From contig NC_065873.1 of assembly GCF_933775445.1 (NCBI RefSeq), forward strand, positions 25,668,001-25,732,000: DNA of 64,000 nucleotides. The letters run 5' to 3'. This DNA is from Argentina anserina (taxonomy: Eukaryota; Streptophyta; Magnoliopsida; Rosales; Rosaceae). Shown piece by piece: positions 37,222 to 49,717 of this stretch. Made by a program: the position numbers and the translations under genes. Each line of letters opens with the position of its first letter. The stretch's first letter is position 1. The notes under the pieces were generated by a model. It saw only the letters and a list, made by a program, of their open reading frames with translations, ran no database searches and was not told where the DNA came from.

Positions 37222-40060
37222 TGTAATAACCCTCGTTTTCAAACAATATTTGAAATTGAATTTAATTTTATTAAGTTGTGAAATTTAATTAGAATGGATG
37301 TGATTGGTTACGACGTTATGAAACGAGTAACGGATACGTTATCGGAACGTTTAATTCGAAAAAAAACGTTACGTTTCCGAACGTTTATATCGACTTTTAA
37401 TCCGTTGCTCGGTTTCGAAAACTTTCTTCACGGAAGTTGTAGAGCTCGTCGATACGAGTTCGTGAGTATGTGACACGTTCGAAACGGACATCGTACGTAA
37501 AAGTTATTAACGTCGGAAGTTAGTTTCCGATTTGGAAACTAGTATAAATAGAACATTTATGAGATTAGGGTTTCCATAATTGGAAACCCCTCATTCGGCC
37601 CGCCTCCCTTCTCTCTCTCTCTCCCTCTCTCGCTCTCTCTCACTCACCCCGAGCCCTCCCTCTCTCCGAAAATCCTCTCACCGATCTGCCTCCTTCCGAG
37701 GCACCGTGAAGTACACCGCCCAGCCTAGCATCGCCGCAAGGACTCCCTCAGCCACCCTCGAGCTCGCCACACCTCCCCGCGTCGGCGTGAGTCCCTCCGC
37801 ATCAACCCGAGGCCTGCAGATTTCATCGCCGCTGGCATACATCCCTCCGACGATCACCGGTGACTCCAAGGCGTGGTTTAGGTAAGGGTGAGTTGATTTA
37901 GTCGATTGTTTGATTGTTTGGTGTGGTTTTGTTGGATTGGGAAGGTTTGGTTGCAGATCGGGGACGGAGGAAGGAGGAGGGGGACACCGCCGCCTTAAGC
38001 GGCGCGTGTGAGGGTGTGGATAGTCTAGGGGCGGCGTGAGGCCGTGGCGGAGAAGAGAGGAGAAAAAGGGAGAGAAATGGGGCGGCGGTGGCGTGTTACG
38101 CGCCGTCCCAGGGCTCGGCGCGTGTGCCCCACGCGCGGCCTGCCGGCGGGTGGCGCGTGTACCCCACGCGCCGCCACGTGCGGTGGTGCGACAGTGTTTT
38201 CCGATAGGGGTATTTTGGTAATTTACTGAAATGTAAATGTAAATTTTATTTACCACGGTAAATGTAATTAATTTTTACCCTCGGTAAATGTAATTATAAA
38301 TTACTTTCAGTAAATGTAAAAAGTAATTTGTAAAAGGGTAATTTAGTAAATTTTATTTACTGAGTTTGTATTTACATTTAAATCGTACGTATACGTACAG
38401 AAATACGTATTAATATTTTTACGTACAAAAATACGTATTAATATTTATATGTACAGAAATACGTATTAATATTTATACGTACAGAAAATACGTATTAATA
38501 TTTATACGTACAGAAATACGTATTAATATTTATACGTACAGAAATACGTATTATTATTTATACGTACAGAAATACGTATTAATTGAGTATTGCACAGTAA
38601 CCGTGAATAGTGAACCGTGAACAGTAATTTCGTAAAACCGAAAATTGCTGAACAGTAACCAATTAATACTGTTACGGCATTTAAAGGTTTACGAAACGAT
38701 TCTAAATTCTTTTCTTATTCTTTTAAGGTGATCATTAATCGAGGAAAGGAATTATCATCGGGAATTGAGGATTTACGCTCGAGTCGATAAGGTGAGTAAA
38801 ATCTCACTGAATTACGAATCTACCCTCGTGGTGATTCAACATTTTTGCAAGTGTGTTTATCAAATGAATTACAACATGTATATAATTTAGTGGACTACAT
38901 ATATACAGTATAATGGTAATAAGTACATATTATATATATAGTTCATTAAATTACGTATTGTTATTAATTCATTAAAAATAGTCATTTCGATGACGGAAGT
39001 GAGAAATGAGCATGTGTAGTGAAATATGACATGTATAAGATATAATGGATTATATATTTATTGTATAAATGGTAAATAAGTACGAATATATATAGTTTGC
39101 TATATAATATACTGTTATGATTTTATTGAGATTATATTGAGCATGTGATTTGAATTGTACAATATGATGTGGGATTATTGTACGTGATTTTTAACATTAA
39201 GATTGTTAAAATGTGAATTGTCTTCGGACCTGATTTTTGGTACAATATGATGTGAGATTATTGTACGTGTTTGGCAAGTCGAAACCTAGCCTTTGGCCGG
39301 GCGAAAGTTACGATACAGTTAGAGCTCTAGTCTGTCTGCCTTAGTACTGCATGCGAGGTAACGGGTGGTTATCTGCTCATGGGTACTCGGTGTATTTTGG
39401 ATGTTGGGTAGCGGGTGGCTATCCAATATCAACGGTGTATTACGAGAGGGGTAACAGATGTGTACCAGCGTTCTTGGTACCCGTATTATAAATGCATTGG
39501 GTAACCAGAAGGGTTACTTAATTTCCTCATGAGCCTTTTATTTCATATTTCTTTGGGTCAACCAGATGGGCTGACTATTGGCTCATGGGGGCATTTATAT
39601 TTGTTGTTTTGTGATTTTTCGTATATATTGATATGCGAACTGTATGGTGATTTTACTCATACGAGCTATAAGCTTACCGGGTTTGTGTTTACAATCCCGG
39701 TGCACCAATTCGATGGTGTAGGGGATAATTCTGCAGGTGCTGATTAGTGGAGGTTGAGTGACGACTACAGAGGCTCGAAGTCGTCCGGATCCTACTTGTG
39801 GTGAGATTTTAGCATGGATTCGTGTGTGAGGATTTGTGTATTTTCATTTGTGAGATTTGTGAGTGATTTGTGAGAATTATTACATTTCCATTTGTGTATG
39901 GATTATAATTTGGGTTGTAATAATTGGTTGTCTGAGTTGTATTGAGAACTCAGAATTGATCCGCTGTTACACTTAAATAACTTCGATTTATTTGAGATTA
40001 TTTGTGTTTAACGACTTTAGAATTTTGAGTTTTTAGGCTCGAAATTTTCGGGTTGTTACA
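37222..40060 (+). mobile_element. Large solo LTR 1, Ty3/gypsy chromovirus type (2839 bp)
   Basis: It starts TGTAATAACCC, ends GGGTTGTTACA, and is flanked by the perfect 5-bp duplication GCTAG (37217-37221 and 40061-40065). TG...CA ends with a 5-bp duplication define an LTR. The TGTAAYRACCC...GGGTYRTTACA ends and multi-kb length resemble Tekay/Del-type LTRs. A TATA box (TATAAATA, 37544-37551) lies 322 bp from the start and is followed by a GC-rich segment to about 38200. A second LTR and internal gag-pol are absent, so it is a solo LTR. Homology to 56647-59227 on the other strand is strong at both ends and around 39180-39520. Confidence 0.8.
38392..38583 (+). repeat. 28-bp minisatellite inside solo LTR 1
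   Basis: The unit TACGTACAGAAATACGTATT followed by AATATTTA repeats about seven times with small variations. The related LTR at 56647-59227 lacks this array; its matching region is expanded instead in CACTGTTCAC-like words (58210-58390). Confidence 0.85.
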
Positions 40061-40065
40061 GCTAG

Positions 40066-40389
40066 GACCGGCAATGATTCGTTGTCTCCACCACTGGAGA
40101 CCTGCAAAATTTAAGCATTATGCATACTCTTGGGGTCTATGATCGCCATAATAGTAAGACACCAAGCTAGCTAGCTAGGTAACTACATATTATGAGCTAG
40201 CTATAGAATACACACACATCTGGATGGATGCATGAGTACTGTTGTAATTTTCTAAGTGATATGTGCTACAAACATGGATTATTGGATTATTGGAAGGAAA
40301 GGCAGAAAAAGCTGTAAATTTACTTTGTGTTCGATCTCTTAGGTGGAGGGATCGAATACATCATAAAATATATATATATATATATATAT
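40066..40389. other. Intergenic, ends in an (AT)n tract
   Basis: No gene. The (AT)n run at 40371-40390 borders the first of the TA-flanked MITEs. Confidence 0.4.
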
Positions 40390-40786
40390 AGTCCCAATCC
40401 ATAGTGAATTTTCACTCGGAAATTACAGAGTGAATTCTAATTTAGGACATTTTTTCAGTCAGTTTTTTTCATCACAAATAATTCAATATGTATGTATGTT
40501 ATTCAAGATCATCTCTGCAAAGTTTTATCTAATTCGATTATCGTTAAGTTATTGAAATTAGATTAAATTAATAAATAAAATAAATATATTCCACGTAAAC
40601 CGTTCCTGTAAATATCAATTTTGAAAGTTCAAACCATTGTCAAATTGAATGAAACTTTGCATAGATGATATTGAATAGCATACCTAAATATTGAATCACT
40701 TGTGATGAAAAAAATTGACCTAAAAATTTGCTAAAATTGAAACTTCACTATGCAATTTCAAAGTGAATGTTCACTCCGGATAGGAA

Positions 40787-40790
<4 letters not shown>
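40390..40790. mobile_element. TA-flanked MITE, copy a
   Basis: This has inverted ends around AGTGAATTTTCACTCGGAAA on the left and AAGTGAATGTTCACTCCGGA on the right, and an internal inverted phrase near TTCAATATGTATG. (TA)n tracts lie on both sides. Non-coding. The same family recurs at 40829-41191 and 44557-44938. Confidence 0.65.

Positions 40791-40828
<38 letters not shown>
40791..40828. repeat. (TA)n microsatellite
   Basis: A TA run between MITE copies a and b. Confidence 0.9.
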
Positions 40829-40830
<2 letters not shown>

Positions 40831-41190
40831 AGAGTGAAACTTCATTATGAAATTATAGAGTGAAGTTTTAATTTTAGCACACTTTTCGGTCAAACCTTTT
40901 CACCATAAGTGATTCAATATTTAGGTATGCTATTCAAGATCATATATGCAAATTTTCATGTATTTCGACAATGTTTCGAGTTTTTAAAATTGATATTTAC
41001 ACGAACGGTTCATGTTGAACATTTTTAATTCATTCATTGATTTAATCTAATTTCAATACCTTAACAATGTCTAAACTAGATGAAATTTTGTTGAGATTAT
41101 CTTGAATAACATATCTAAATATTGAATTACTTCTGGTGAAAAATTTTAACTGAAAAGTGTGCCAAAATTGAAACTTCACTATGGATCCAC

Positions 41191-41191
<1 letters not shown>
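40829..41191. mobile_element. TA-flanked MITE, copy b (3' end deleted)
   Basis: Same family as copies a and c, in the same arrangement. The right end jumps from CACTATG straight to GATCCACC, whereas copies a and c have about 30 further bases between two CACTATG-like words. A deletion between those short direct repeats explains it. Confidence 0.6.

Positions 41192-41192
<1 letters not shown>

Positions 41193-41237
<45 letters not shown>
41193..41237. repeat. (TA)n microsatellite
   Basis: A long TA run separating MITE copy b from the foldback element. Confidence 0.9.
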
Positions 41238-41239
<2 letters not shown>

Positions 41240-44200
41240 CCTCTTCTGGTGCGGACGTCCCGATTCCGGTAACGACATGTCGCAACAGCGCGACAGACAA
41301 GTAGAACCGCACTACCCATCTCCCGGAGATCCCGTCTGTGCCGGTCGGAACTCCGGCGACCCACAGCGGCCGAAATCTGCAAAAATCAAGTTTCTTGGCA
41401 GATTCCGATGATTTCGCGATTCCGGCCGCCGTGAGTCGCCTATGCCTCATAATTTAGCCCGCGGACCCGAAAAGCCCGCAAGCCCGACGAGCTTTTACCC
41501 GGTCCGGCCCGCGAGAAAGCCCGCTTCCGTGGGTAGAAAGCCGGGCTTAAATTAGAGGTGTGAAACCCGGCCCGGCCTGTGGGCCCGGCCCGCCAAAAGC
41601 CCGCAAGGCCCGGCCCGTAAAAACCCGCCAAATAATACAATATTATACATACATATGTTATTAGGTTTAGAATAAAACTATTACATTATGAAGCAACTAT
41701 ATTAAGGAAACTTTTTGGGATCGATCGACACCAGTAGATATGATCGGTATATATATTTAGTGACCCTGTAAAAATTTTATCCAATTCGGAACTCGTTTGA
41801 CCATCGGAATTTCCGGTAAACCGAAAACAACACTTATATGTCATAAGGGAAGACCCATTACCAAAATGCGAACACCAAAAGTCGATTGCATATCTAAAAT
41901 CACCTAATTTTTGTCACCGATTGTGTGTGGTCGCACCAAGGAAACCAATTTGGCAAAGCCCCGGTCAAAGAGGATTTTAATATGTCAAAATGCCTTTTTC
42001 TTTATTAACCGTAGGTACGGACGGTCAAACAATATCCAAAACGGACGAGATTTTTACGGGTTCCCTAAATATATATACCGATCACATCTACTGGTGTCGA
42101 TCGACCATATTTTGAACTAGAGTTATTGATCGCCGAAGCGTCAACTAATGTATCATACCCTTTATATTAGGTTTATATTAAAACTAACGCATTATGAAGC
42201 GACTATATGAAAGAAACTTGTCGGGATAGATCGACACCAGCCGATGTGATTGGTATATATATTTAGTGACCTTGTAAAAATTTCATCCAATTCTGACTTC
42301 GTTTGACCGTCGGAATTTTTGGTAAATCTAAAACGCCACTATTATGCCCTAAGGGAGGATTTATTACAAATATGTGAATGCTGAAAGCCGTTTGCATATA
42401 TGAAATCACCTAATTTTTTTTACCTATCGTGTGCGGTCGAACTGAAGAAATCTATTTGGCAAAGCCCTGGTCAATGAGGTTTAAATATGTCAAAACGCCT
42501 CTTTTTTAGTTGACCGTTGGTACGAACGGTCAAACCATGTCCAAAACTGACTAAATTTTTACAGGTTCCCTAAATATATATACCGATCACATCTACTGGT
42601 GTCGATCGACCATATTTTGAATTTGAGTTGTCGATCGCCGAAGTGTCCACTAATGTATTATAACCTTATATTAGGTTTATAATAAAACTATCACATTATG
42701 AAGCGACTATGTGAAGGAAACTTCTCGGAATCGATCGACACCATCCGATGTGATCAATATATATATATTTAATGATCATTTTAAAATTTCATGCAATTCG
42801 GACCTCGTTTAACCGTCGGAATTTCCGGTAAACCAAAAACAACACTAATATGCCCTAAGGGGGGACCAATTACCAAGATGCGAATGTGGAAATTTGTTTA
42901 CATATTTGAAATCACCTAATTTTTGTTACCTATCGTGCGCGGTCTAACTGAAGAAATCTAGTTGGCAAAGCCCCGGTCAATGAGGTTTAAATATATCAAA
43001 ACGCCTCTTTTTTAGTTGACCGTTGGTACGAACGGTTAAGCCATGTCCAAAACGGACGAAATTTTTACGGGTTCCCTAAATATATATACCGATCACATCT
43101 AGTGGTGTCAATCGACTATTTTTTGAATTGGAGTTGTCGATCGCCGAAGTGTCCACTAATGTATTATAATCTTATATTAGGTTTATAATACAACTATCAC
43201 ATTATGAAGCGACTATATGAAGGAAACTTCTCGGTATCGATCGACACCATCCAATGTGATCAATATATATATTTAATGATTATTTTCAAATTTCATGCAA
43301 TTCGGACCTCGTTTAACCGTCGGAATTTCTGGTAAACCAAAAACAACACTAATATGCCCTAAGGAGGGACCAATTACCAAGATGTGAATGTGGAATTTTG
43401 TTTACATATTTGAAATCACCTAATTTTTGTTACCTATCGTGCGCGGTCTAACTGAAGAAATCTAGTTGGCAAAGCCCCGGTCAATGAGGTTTAAATATGT
43501 CAAAACGCCTCTTTTTTAGTTGACCGTTGGTGCGAACGGTTAAACCATGTCCAAAACGGACGAAATTTTTACGGGTTCCCTAAATATATATACCGATCAC
43601 ATCTAATGGTGTCGATCGACTATTTTTTAAATTGGAGTTGTCGATCGCCGAAGTGTCCACTAATGTATTATAACCTTATATTAGGTTTATAATACAACTA
43701 TCACATTATGAAGCGACTATATGAAGGAAACTTATCGGAATCGATCGACACCATCCTATGTGATCAATATATATATTTAATGATCATTTTAAAATTTTAT
43801 ACAATTCGGACCTCGTTTAACCGTCGGTATTTCCGGTAAACCAAAAACAACACTAATATGCCCTAAGGGGGGATTAATTACCAAGATGCGAATGTGAAAA
43901 TTTGTTTACATATTTGAAATCACCTAATTTTTGTTACCTATCGTGCGCGGTCGAAATGAAGAAATCTATTTGGCAAAGCCCCGGTCAATGAGATTTTATT
44001 ATGTGAAAACGCATCTTTTTTTTGGTGCCTGAAAATTCCGACGATTAAACGAGGTCCGAATTGGATGAAATTTTTACACGGTCCCTAAATATATATATCG
44101 ATCACATCTATTGGTGTCGATCGATAATATTTCGAAACTAGAATTTATTTGTGACTTTTGTTTTAGAATATTTTCTAACAATTCTTTTATTGTTTCAAAC

Positions 44201-44540
44201 CCTTAGATTAGAGTATTATATTGTTTTTTTAATACAAGCCCGTAAGGCCCGGCCCGCAAAAGCCCGCAAGGCCCGCCTTAGGTGGGCGGGCTTGGATCTT
44301 CATATTTTTGAAAATACCCAGCCCGGTCTGGCCCGCCACTTATTTAAATTTATTAAGGCCCGGCCCGGCCCGTTGACGAGCCCTAGGGTCGCCGATGGAG
44401 CTCCGACCGGCACAGACGGGACCCGTGAGAGGTGGTGAGTGCGGCTGTCGTGGTCCGCCCCGCCGTTGTGGCCTACCATCGCTGAAATTGGCGAATCCGT
44501 ACCTTGCGTAAGATACATACGTCTGCATATGAAAAGTCTC
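41238..44540. mobile_element. GC-rich foldback element, split by hAT copy 3
   Basis: The outer parts 41238-41440 and 44386-44540 are inverted copies of each other: CGTCTGTGCCGGTCGGAACT at about 41331 pairs with AGCTCCGACCGGCACAGACG near 44399. With the hAT insert removed they form one GC-rich foldback of about 360 bp lying in a TA tract. The ends GGCCTCTTCTGGTGCGGACG and GTCTGCATATGAAAAGTCTC are imperfect inverted repeats. Non-coding; short frames across it are artefacts of the TA tract and GC-rich arms. Confidence 0.6.
41441..44385 (-). mobile_element. hAT-like non-autonomous element, copy 3 (2945 bp)
   Basis: The ends are TATGCCTCAT on the left and GACGAGCCCTA on the right, flanked by GAGTCGCC (41433-41440) and GGGTCGCC (44386-44393), an 8-bp duplication with one mismatch. 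Orientation is as copy 2. GGGCC-rich subterminal blocks are at 41455-41630 and 44238-44380. The CACATCTA anchor occurs at 42083, 42588, 43095, 43608 and 44103, giving about five units of 495-513 bp built like those of copy 1. No transposase. Confidence 0.85.
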
Positions 44541-44556
44541 ATATATATATATATAT
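44541..44556. repeat. (AT)n microsatellite
   Basis: A short AT run between the foldback arm and MITE copy c. Confidence 0.8.
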
Positions 44557-44938
44557 AGTTTCTATCCAGAGTGAACATTCACTCTGAAATTATAGTTTGA
44601 AGTTCTAATGTTGACTCACTTTTTTTTTCACCATAAGTCATTCAATATTTAGGTATGCTATTCAAGATTATCTCTACAAAATTTCATCTAATTCGGACAT
44701 TGTTAAGGTATTGAAATTAGATTATATCAATGAACGAATTAAAGTTGTTCAACGTGAACCGTTCTTGTAAATCTCGATTTTGAAAGCTCAAACCATTGTC
44801 AAATTGGATGAAATTTTGTAGGAGATGATCTTGAATAACATACCTAAATATTGAATGACTTATGGTGGAAAACAAATGTGTCAAAATTAGAACTTCACTA
44901 TGTAATTTCAGAGTGAATGTTCACTATGGATAGAACTA
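44557..44938. mobile_element. TA-flanked MITE, copy c
   Basis: Inverted ends TTCTATCCAGAGTGAACATT and AATGTTCACTATGGATAGAA are well preserved, and (TA)n tracts lie on both sides. This is the most complete copy and defines the family ends. Non-coding, about 380 bp. Confidence 0.7.

Positions 44939-44988
<50 letters not shown>
44939..44988. repeat. (TA)n microsatellite
   Basis: A long TA run to the right of MITE copy c. Confidence 0.9.
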
Positions 44989-44990
<2 letters not shown>

Positions 44991-46866
44991 CTTTATAGAT
45001 TATCAGGAAATTTCAACGAATAGTTACCCTTGCAATATATTTGCTACAATGTTAATAATCTGATTCACCAACTTCGAGCTTTTAGTCATGCATCAAGGCC
45101 CTGAGTTCTTTTGCGTTCTGAACATGCACGACACGTACGGTCCTCTCTCATTTTGGAGAAATCAATAGCCCAATCGATCAACAAGCAATTGGATCCGTGA
45201 AGTCATACTGTGAGAAAGGGTTCATAAAGTGCTTTTCTTGCGGGGGAATTTTGTGTTTCTTTTTCAGCGAACCTTTCCAAATGGATTGTCCAGTTGAGGG
45301 CAAGTCCAACGGTGGCTTCATAATTCAGGACTGGTTTTATAATTAAAAACATTCATCTCCAACAGCCAAAAGAGGGGTGCTAGTCCTAAATTATAAGACT
45401 TAGCTCCATTTTTTAGTTCTATATTTAGCCAAACTCCTAGACCAAGACCTAAACAGTACACGCCGCCTGCACAGTTGGTTGGGCCAGCTACAATGACCAC
45501 GTGTGACGCACTAAATTAGAGAAAAAGGGTGGCACGCGCTTTACAGGGCTGGTACGTGTAGAACGCGCCTTAATGCAACTGAAATTGTTGTTGGGTTTGG
45601 GTGGGCTTTGCTGACGCAGCACGTCTCCCATATTTGGCAAAAAATAGACTTACATGGGTAATTCTAAACAAATAAATATATTTACCTAAATAATTAGAAA
45701 AATAATTCCACCCATTAGAACAGCTTTACCAACAATTCTAAACATTTTAACAAAATATATATTGTATGATAAGAGCAATTTTTAAATATTATGATAAAAT
45801 TAAACATCTTTATTTAACTAAAATAACATATTTGTATTACAATATTCATAACTATTGTACTCATATTATATTTAACCAACATTAGTAAATACAACACCTC
45901 TATATATAAAACTAACGGTTGGAGATAGGAATTATATGACTCATGAATAGTGAAACAAAGAGGTGTTAAAATGAAAATGGAACCCCCAAATGAGACTTAT
46001 TGTTCATCGGTGAACTTAATAAGAGCTTATTTAGGACATCAAGGTTTATTTGCACAACCCACGTGCAACTCACATGCCTTAACAGCTCTGTTAAACACCG
46101 GTTTGTGTTATAAAAACAAATTTAACTACAGTACAAATCAGAAAACCTCTCTTCATCTTCTCCAAATGCTTCTCTTGTCTACAATTACTCAACACCCAAC
46201 ATTCCACTTCAACCCTCTTCCTCCAATGGCCACCCAGACCCCATCTCCATGGTCCCCTCCGCCTCCACTGCCGCCCTTGTCATCCACTCACTGAAGGTAT
46301 CAGAGCGTGACTGCCGAAGAGATGAAGCGGGTGCAGGTCATGGTCTCTGGTCAACGGGTTTGCAACTAGATTGATTCGACGTCAACTCAGAATGCAACGC
46401 TGTTTTGACGAGTTCAAGTCCAAGCTCGATATCTTCCTCATCCTCCTCTTCGAAAAATTCTTTGCCTTTTATTTCAATACGATCAGATTAAGTGGTGGTG
46501 GTGTGAGTGATGGACTGATGGGTATAATTCTCAATGCCTATAACACTAGTTTGACAATCTAAGCTTGGTGGTGGTTTTCACTGGTTTGATACCCGTGAGC
46601 TGGTTCTAGAACATGAAGAAAAAAAATTTGTAAATACCCATCGAGAAGAAGAAGAATTCAGTATTCGCCTTGGTTTAATTTGATTGATAGTAATTTTTGG
46701 TGTTCTTACCATTTAGGGTAATTTTTTTTTCAATTCTCTGAACGGTGTTAACATCGGTGGTGTTAGTGCCGTTAATATTTTCAGATTAGGTGAATGCTTG
46801 AGATTGTATTATGAGTGTTGGTGCAAGTAGAACTTAGTGCCATGAATAAGTTTCGAAAATTAATTA
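44989..46866. other. Intergenic, no gene recognised
   Basis: Frames at 45950-46294 (Pro-rich end) and 46371-46562 show no domain, splice signal pattern or conserved motif that I recognise. A TATA-like CTATATATAAAA sits at 45900-45911. A broken or lineage-specific transcript near 45950-46600 cannot be excluded. Confidence 0.35.
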
Positions 46867-47350
46867 CCGTATGAAATGTGTGTTTGAAATTATATATAAC
46901 GGAAAACTAAGCAAGACAAACGATTATAAGCTGAAGTGATAATATGAGGTTGTATCAGTACCTTTGTTGGAACTTGGAAGACACACTATAGTCGCAGATA
47001 GGGAAATTCTTCTTCTTTTGAATCAGGAGAGTAGAGGTTTTGGTGGAGATATTGACCGTTGCTGAAGCTTTGGAATTTACAGTGAAATTGGCGCAAAGAA
47101 GGTTCGCGCCGTATGAAATGTGTGTTTGAAATTATATATAACGGAAAACTAGGCAAGACAAACGATTATAAGCTGAAGAGATAATATGAGGTTGTTTCAG
47201 TACCTTTGTTGGAACTTGGAAGACACACTATAGTCGCAGATAGGGAAATTCTTCTTCTTCTGAATCAGGAGAGTAGAGGTTTTGGTGGAGATATTGACCG
47301 TTGCTGAAGCTTTGGAATTTACAGTGAAATTGGCGCAAAGAAGGTTCGCG
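46867..47350 (+). repeat. Tandem duplication, two 242-bp units
   Basis: Unit 1 (46867-47108) and unit 2 (47109-47350) both start CCGTATGAAATGTGTG and end near GGTTCGCGC. Only a handful of substitutions separate them (for example AAGC/AGGC, GTGATA/GAGATA, TTTTGAA/TTCTGAA), so the event is recent. No coding frame crosses both units. Confidence 0.9.
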
Positions 47351-49717
47351 CGGGAAATGTTAAATGGGTGCTTACTTCTGTCGGCCCAACGATGGTTTAG
47401 ACCAGCTTATTTTTTTATGGGCCGTTTTGTTTAATTTTACGTACCATTTTGTGTATGGTTTCCGCGTTAAAGACGTTTGGAAATAAGATTTATTTCTTCT
47501 AAAAAAAAAAAAACTTATTTTGAGCACAACCCTTCAAGCTTAATTTACATTTGATCACGCCGGACATCATTGATTGGCTACTTGGATGTGAACAAAATAG
47601 GTGGTTCTTTCTGTAACTGATCCCTTATAGCTGATTGATATATTGCAGCATCAGAACATCAGATACTGATATAGCTACTCAAGTCATTGTCCAATAAGCC
47701 AATTAGCTAGCTACAAGAGCTGCATACCACGACCCTCATGCATGCATCCTTATATGAAATTATGAATAAACCACATATATGTGTGTGCGCGCGCGCGCGC
47801 GCTATGATAATTAAGGTCCCATATCCCATGCTAGCTATCTGTGCTGTAATTGATATATTTTCCCGACTAACCTATCTTCTGGTTAATGAATAAAACTAGG
47901 ATATGTATAAGTACCCTTCCAGAGACAGATAGGAAAAGAATATCTTTTTCCCAGATTACGAATTAGATTTTGTCTCCTTCATTCAACCTAACACGGAACA
48001 ACGTACCCAGCACTAGCTTAGCTGAATTGAATCAGCAATCATATCCCATCCCTTCCCGGCTCACATTCTATCGTTGTACATAATCATGTATATGCATGGT
48101 GATAGGCCTAATCCAAAATCTAGTTGTATCTATTCCACTTTCTCATTTTGTCCCAAAAGTGTTGCAGATATATGTTATCTAATTATCTAATCATTACCTA
48201 GATCGAGTCGGATATCATTTGCCCTAATGTTGACTGTTGAGCAAAACCCTAATTGGTGCGACGGCTACTTAATTAACCAGTTAACTACGTACGTACCATC
48301 ATCATCGACTCGTTCTAAACCTCAACTTGTTCACCAGCAAGATGATTGGTTTCTACGTACTCCTGCACTTAAACTCTTTAAGGTCTTTCTGATAAATTAT
48401 TACTAACAGAAGGACAAGATTATGACACGGACATATGATCGATTAACATTATTAACGCGACGCTACTTAACCTTTGATTGCCTTGTCAAGTTGTCATTGT
48501 TCAAAATTATTTTAGCTAAGCGCTAGCTTTCTCACTCATGCATGTCTTTGGTTTATTGTCTTTGTTCTGTCTTTTACGTAAATTATACATCACTATTATA
48601 GTACTTCCAAATATATCATTGTCATATTACGAAAATGAAATGAATAGTCGGTTGTTGGAGTTGGACATATTTTTTTCTTCATGTTCTTTCTTGCATTTTC
48701 TTTATTAGAAACGATTAACTTTACTTTCTACCCTTTACTTTGTACCTGGAAGAGTACAAGATACAATGTTGCATACGTCAAGAGGATGACTTTGGAGTAT
48801 TTTGAATTATCTCATAACAATTTGATGATAAATATGTAAAATTCAACGATTATATATATGCATATACATGCATCTATCTTCGCCTTTTCTTATAACTGGA
48901 TTTTTGTTTTTGCTTTTGGTGTTTTCCTTAAAGAACTCGTGTCTTCTGGACGTGATAATCAGGAAAATCATGTCGACATCGTGAATTTAACCAACCCTGA
49001 ATCTTCTTTTTCTTTTCAAACCGCACATAACAGCATACGACGTACATGCATAGCCGTGCTAGCTAGATAGTATTGTAACTCGATCTTACTATGAATATTA
49101 AGGAATCAAGCAAAAAGTTAAGCAAGTCTTGTAAGCATGCAGATAAGTATTTTTGTGTTGTTGGCCCTCGTAGGTTAATTGAGAAATAGTCTAACAAACA
49201 GGAAAGCGCAGTGGCATTACGAAATTGGTAAAACTTGGCTAGAGTTCTCATACGTAGTAATATAATAACCCAGACTTTGTAAACCAAAACGCCAATGAAA
49301 TTACATTAATATCCTCTCACTATAAGTTAAATAAAAACATATTTTAATATATGAATTATATAATCTTAAAAGTTAAATTAATAAGTTATAAAAAAAATCA
49401 AAAAAAGAAAAGATAAGGAAGTTATTATACATATCCAACTTCTCTCTACAATAACTGTTCATTACCGTTAATTTCCCAACACATGTTTGTGTGTGGGCTG
49501 ATGCTAGTTAATAATTAATGAAAGCAAAACCTACCGTATGTAGATTTGTGACTTGATTGATTATTGATACGTAAATATTTACAAACACATAACTAATTAA
49601 GACGAAAGAGAAAATGATTTCATCTGCGTACGCGCAGTAGCATTTCATGTCTCTACAATTACTTTGAACTAATTAAACGATCATCTTTGATCGTTGTACG
49701 TAGGTTGCCTCAATTAG
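47351..49717. other. Intergenic, 3' side of the HD-Zip gene
   Basis: A GT/GC microsatellite (GTGTGTGCGCGCGCGC) lies at about 47780-47802. The rest is AT-rich with short frames only. Confidence 0.4.

Noticed and set aside
37580..37885. 101-residue Ser/Pro-rich frame in a GC-rich segment
   Set aside because: It lies inside solo LTR 1 behind its TATA box, has no homologue in LTR 2 and has low-complexity composition.
41042..41450. Frames containing runs of Tyr-Ile
   Set aside because: They are translations of the (TA)n tract.
45950..46562. 114- and 63-residue frames, possible small gene
   Set aside because: No domain, no consistent splice pattern and no codon bias; left as unannotated intergenic DNA.
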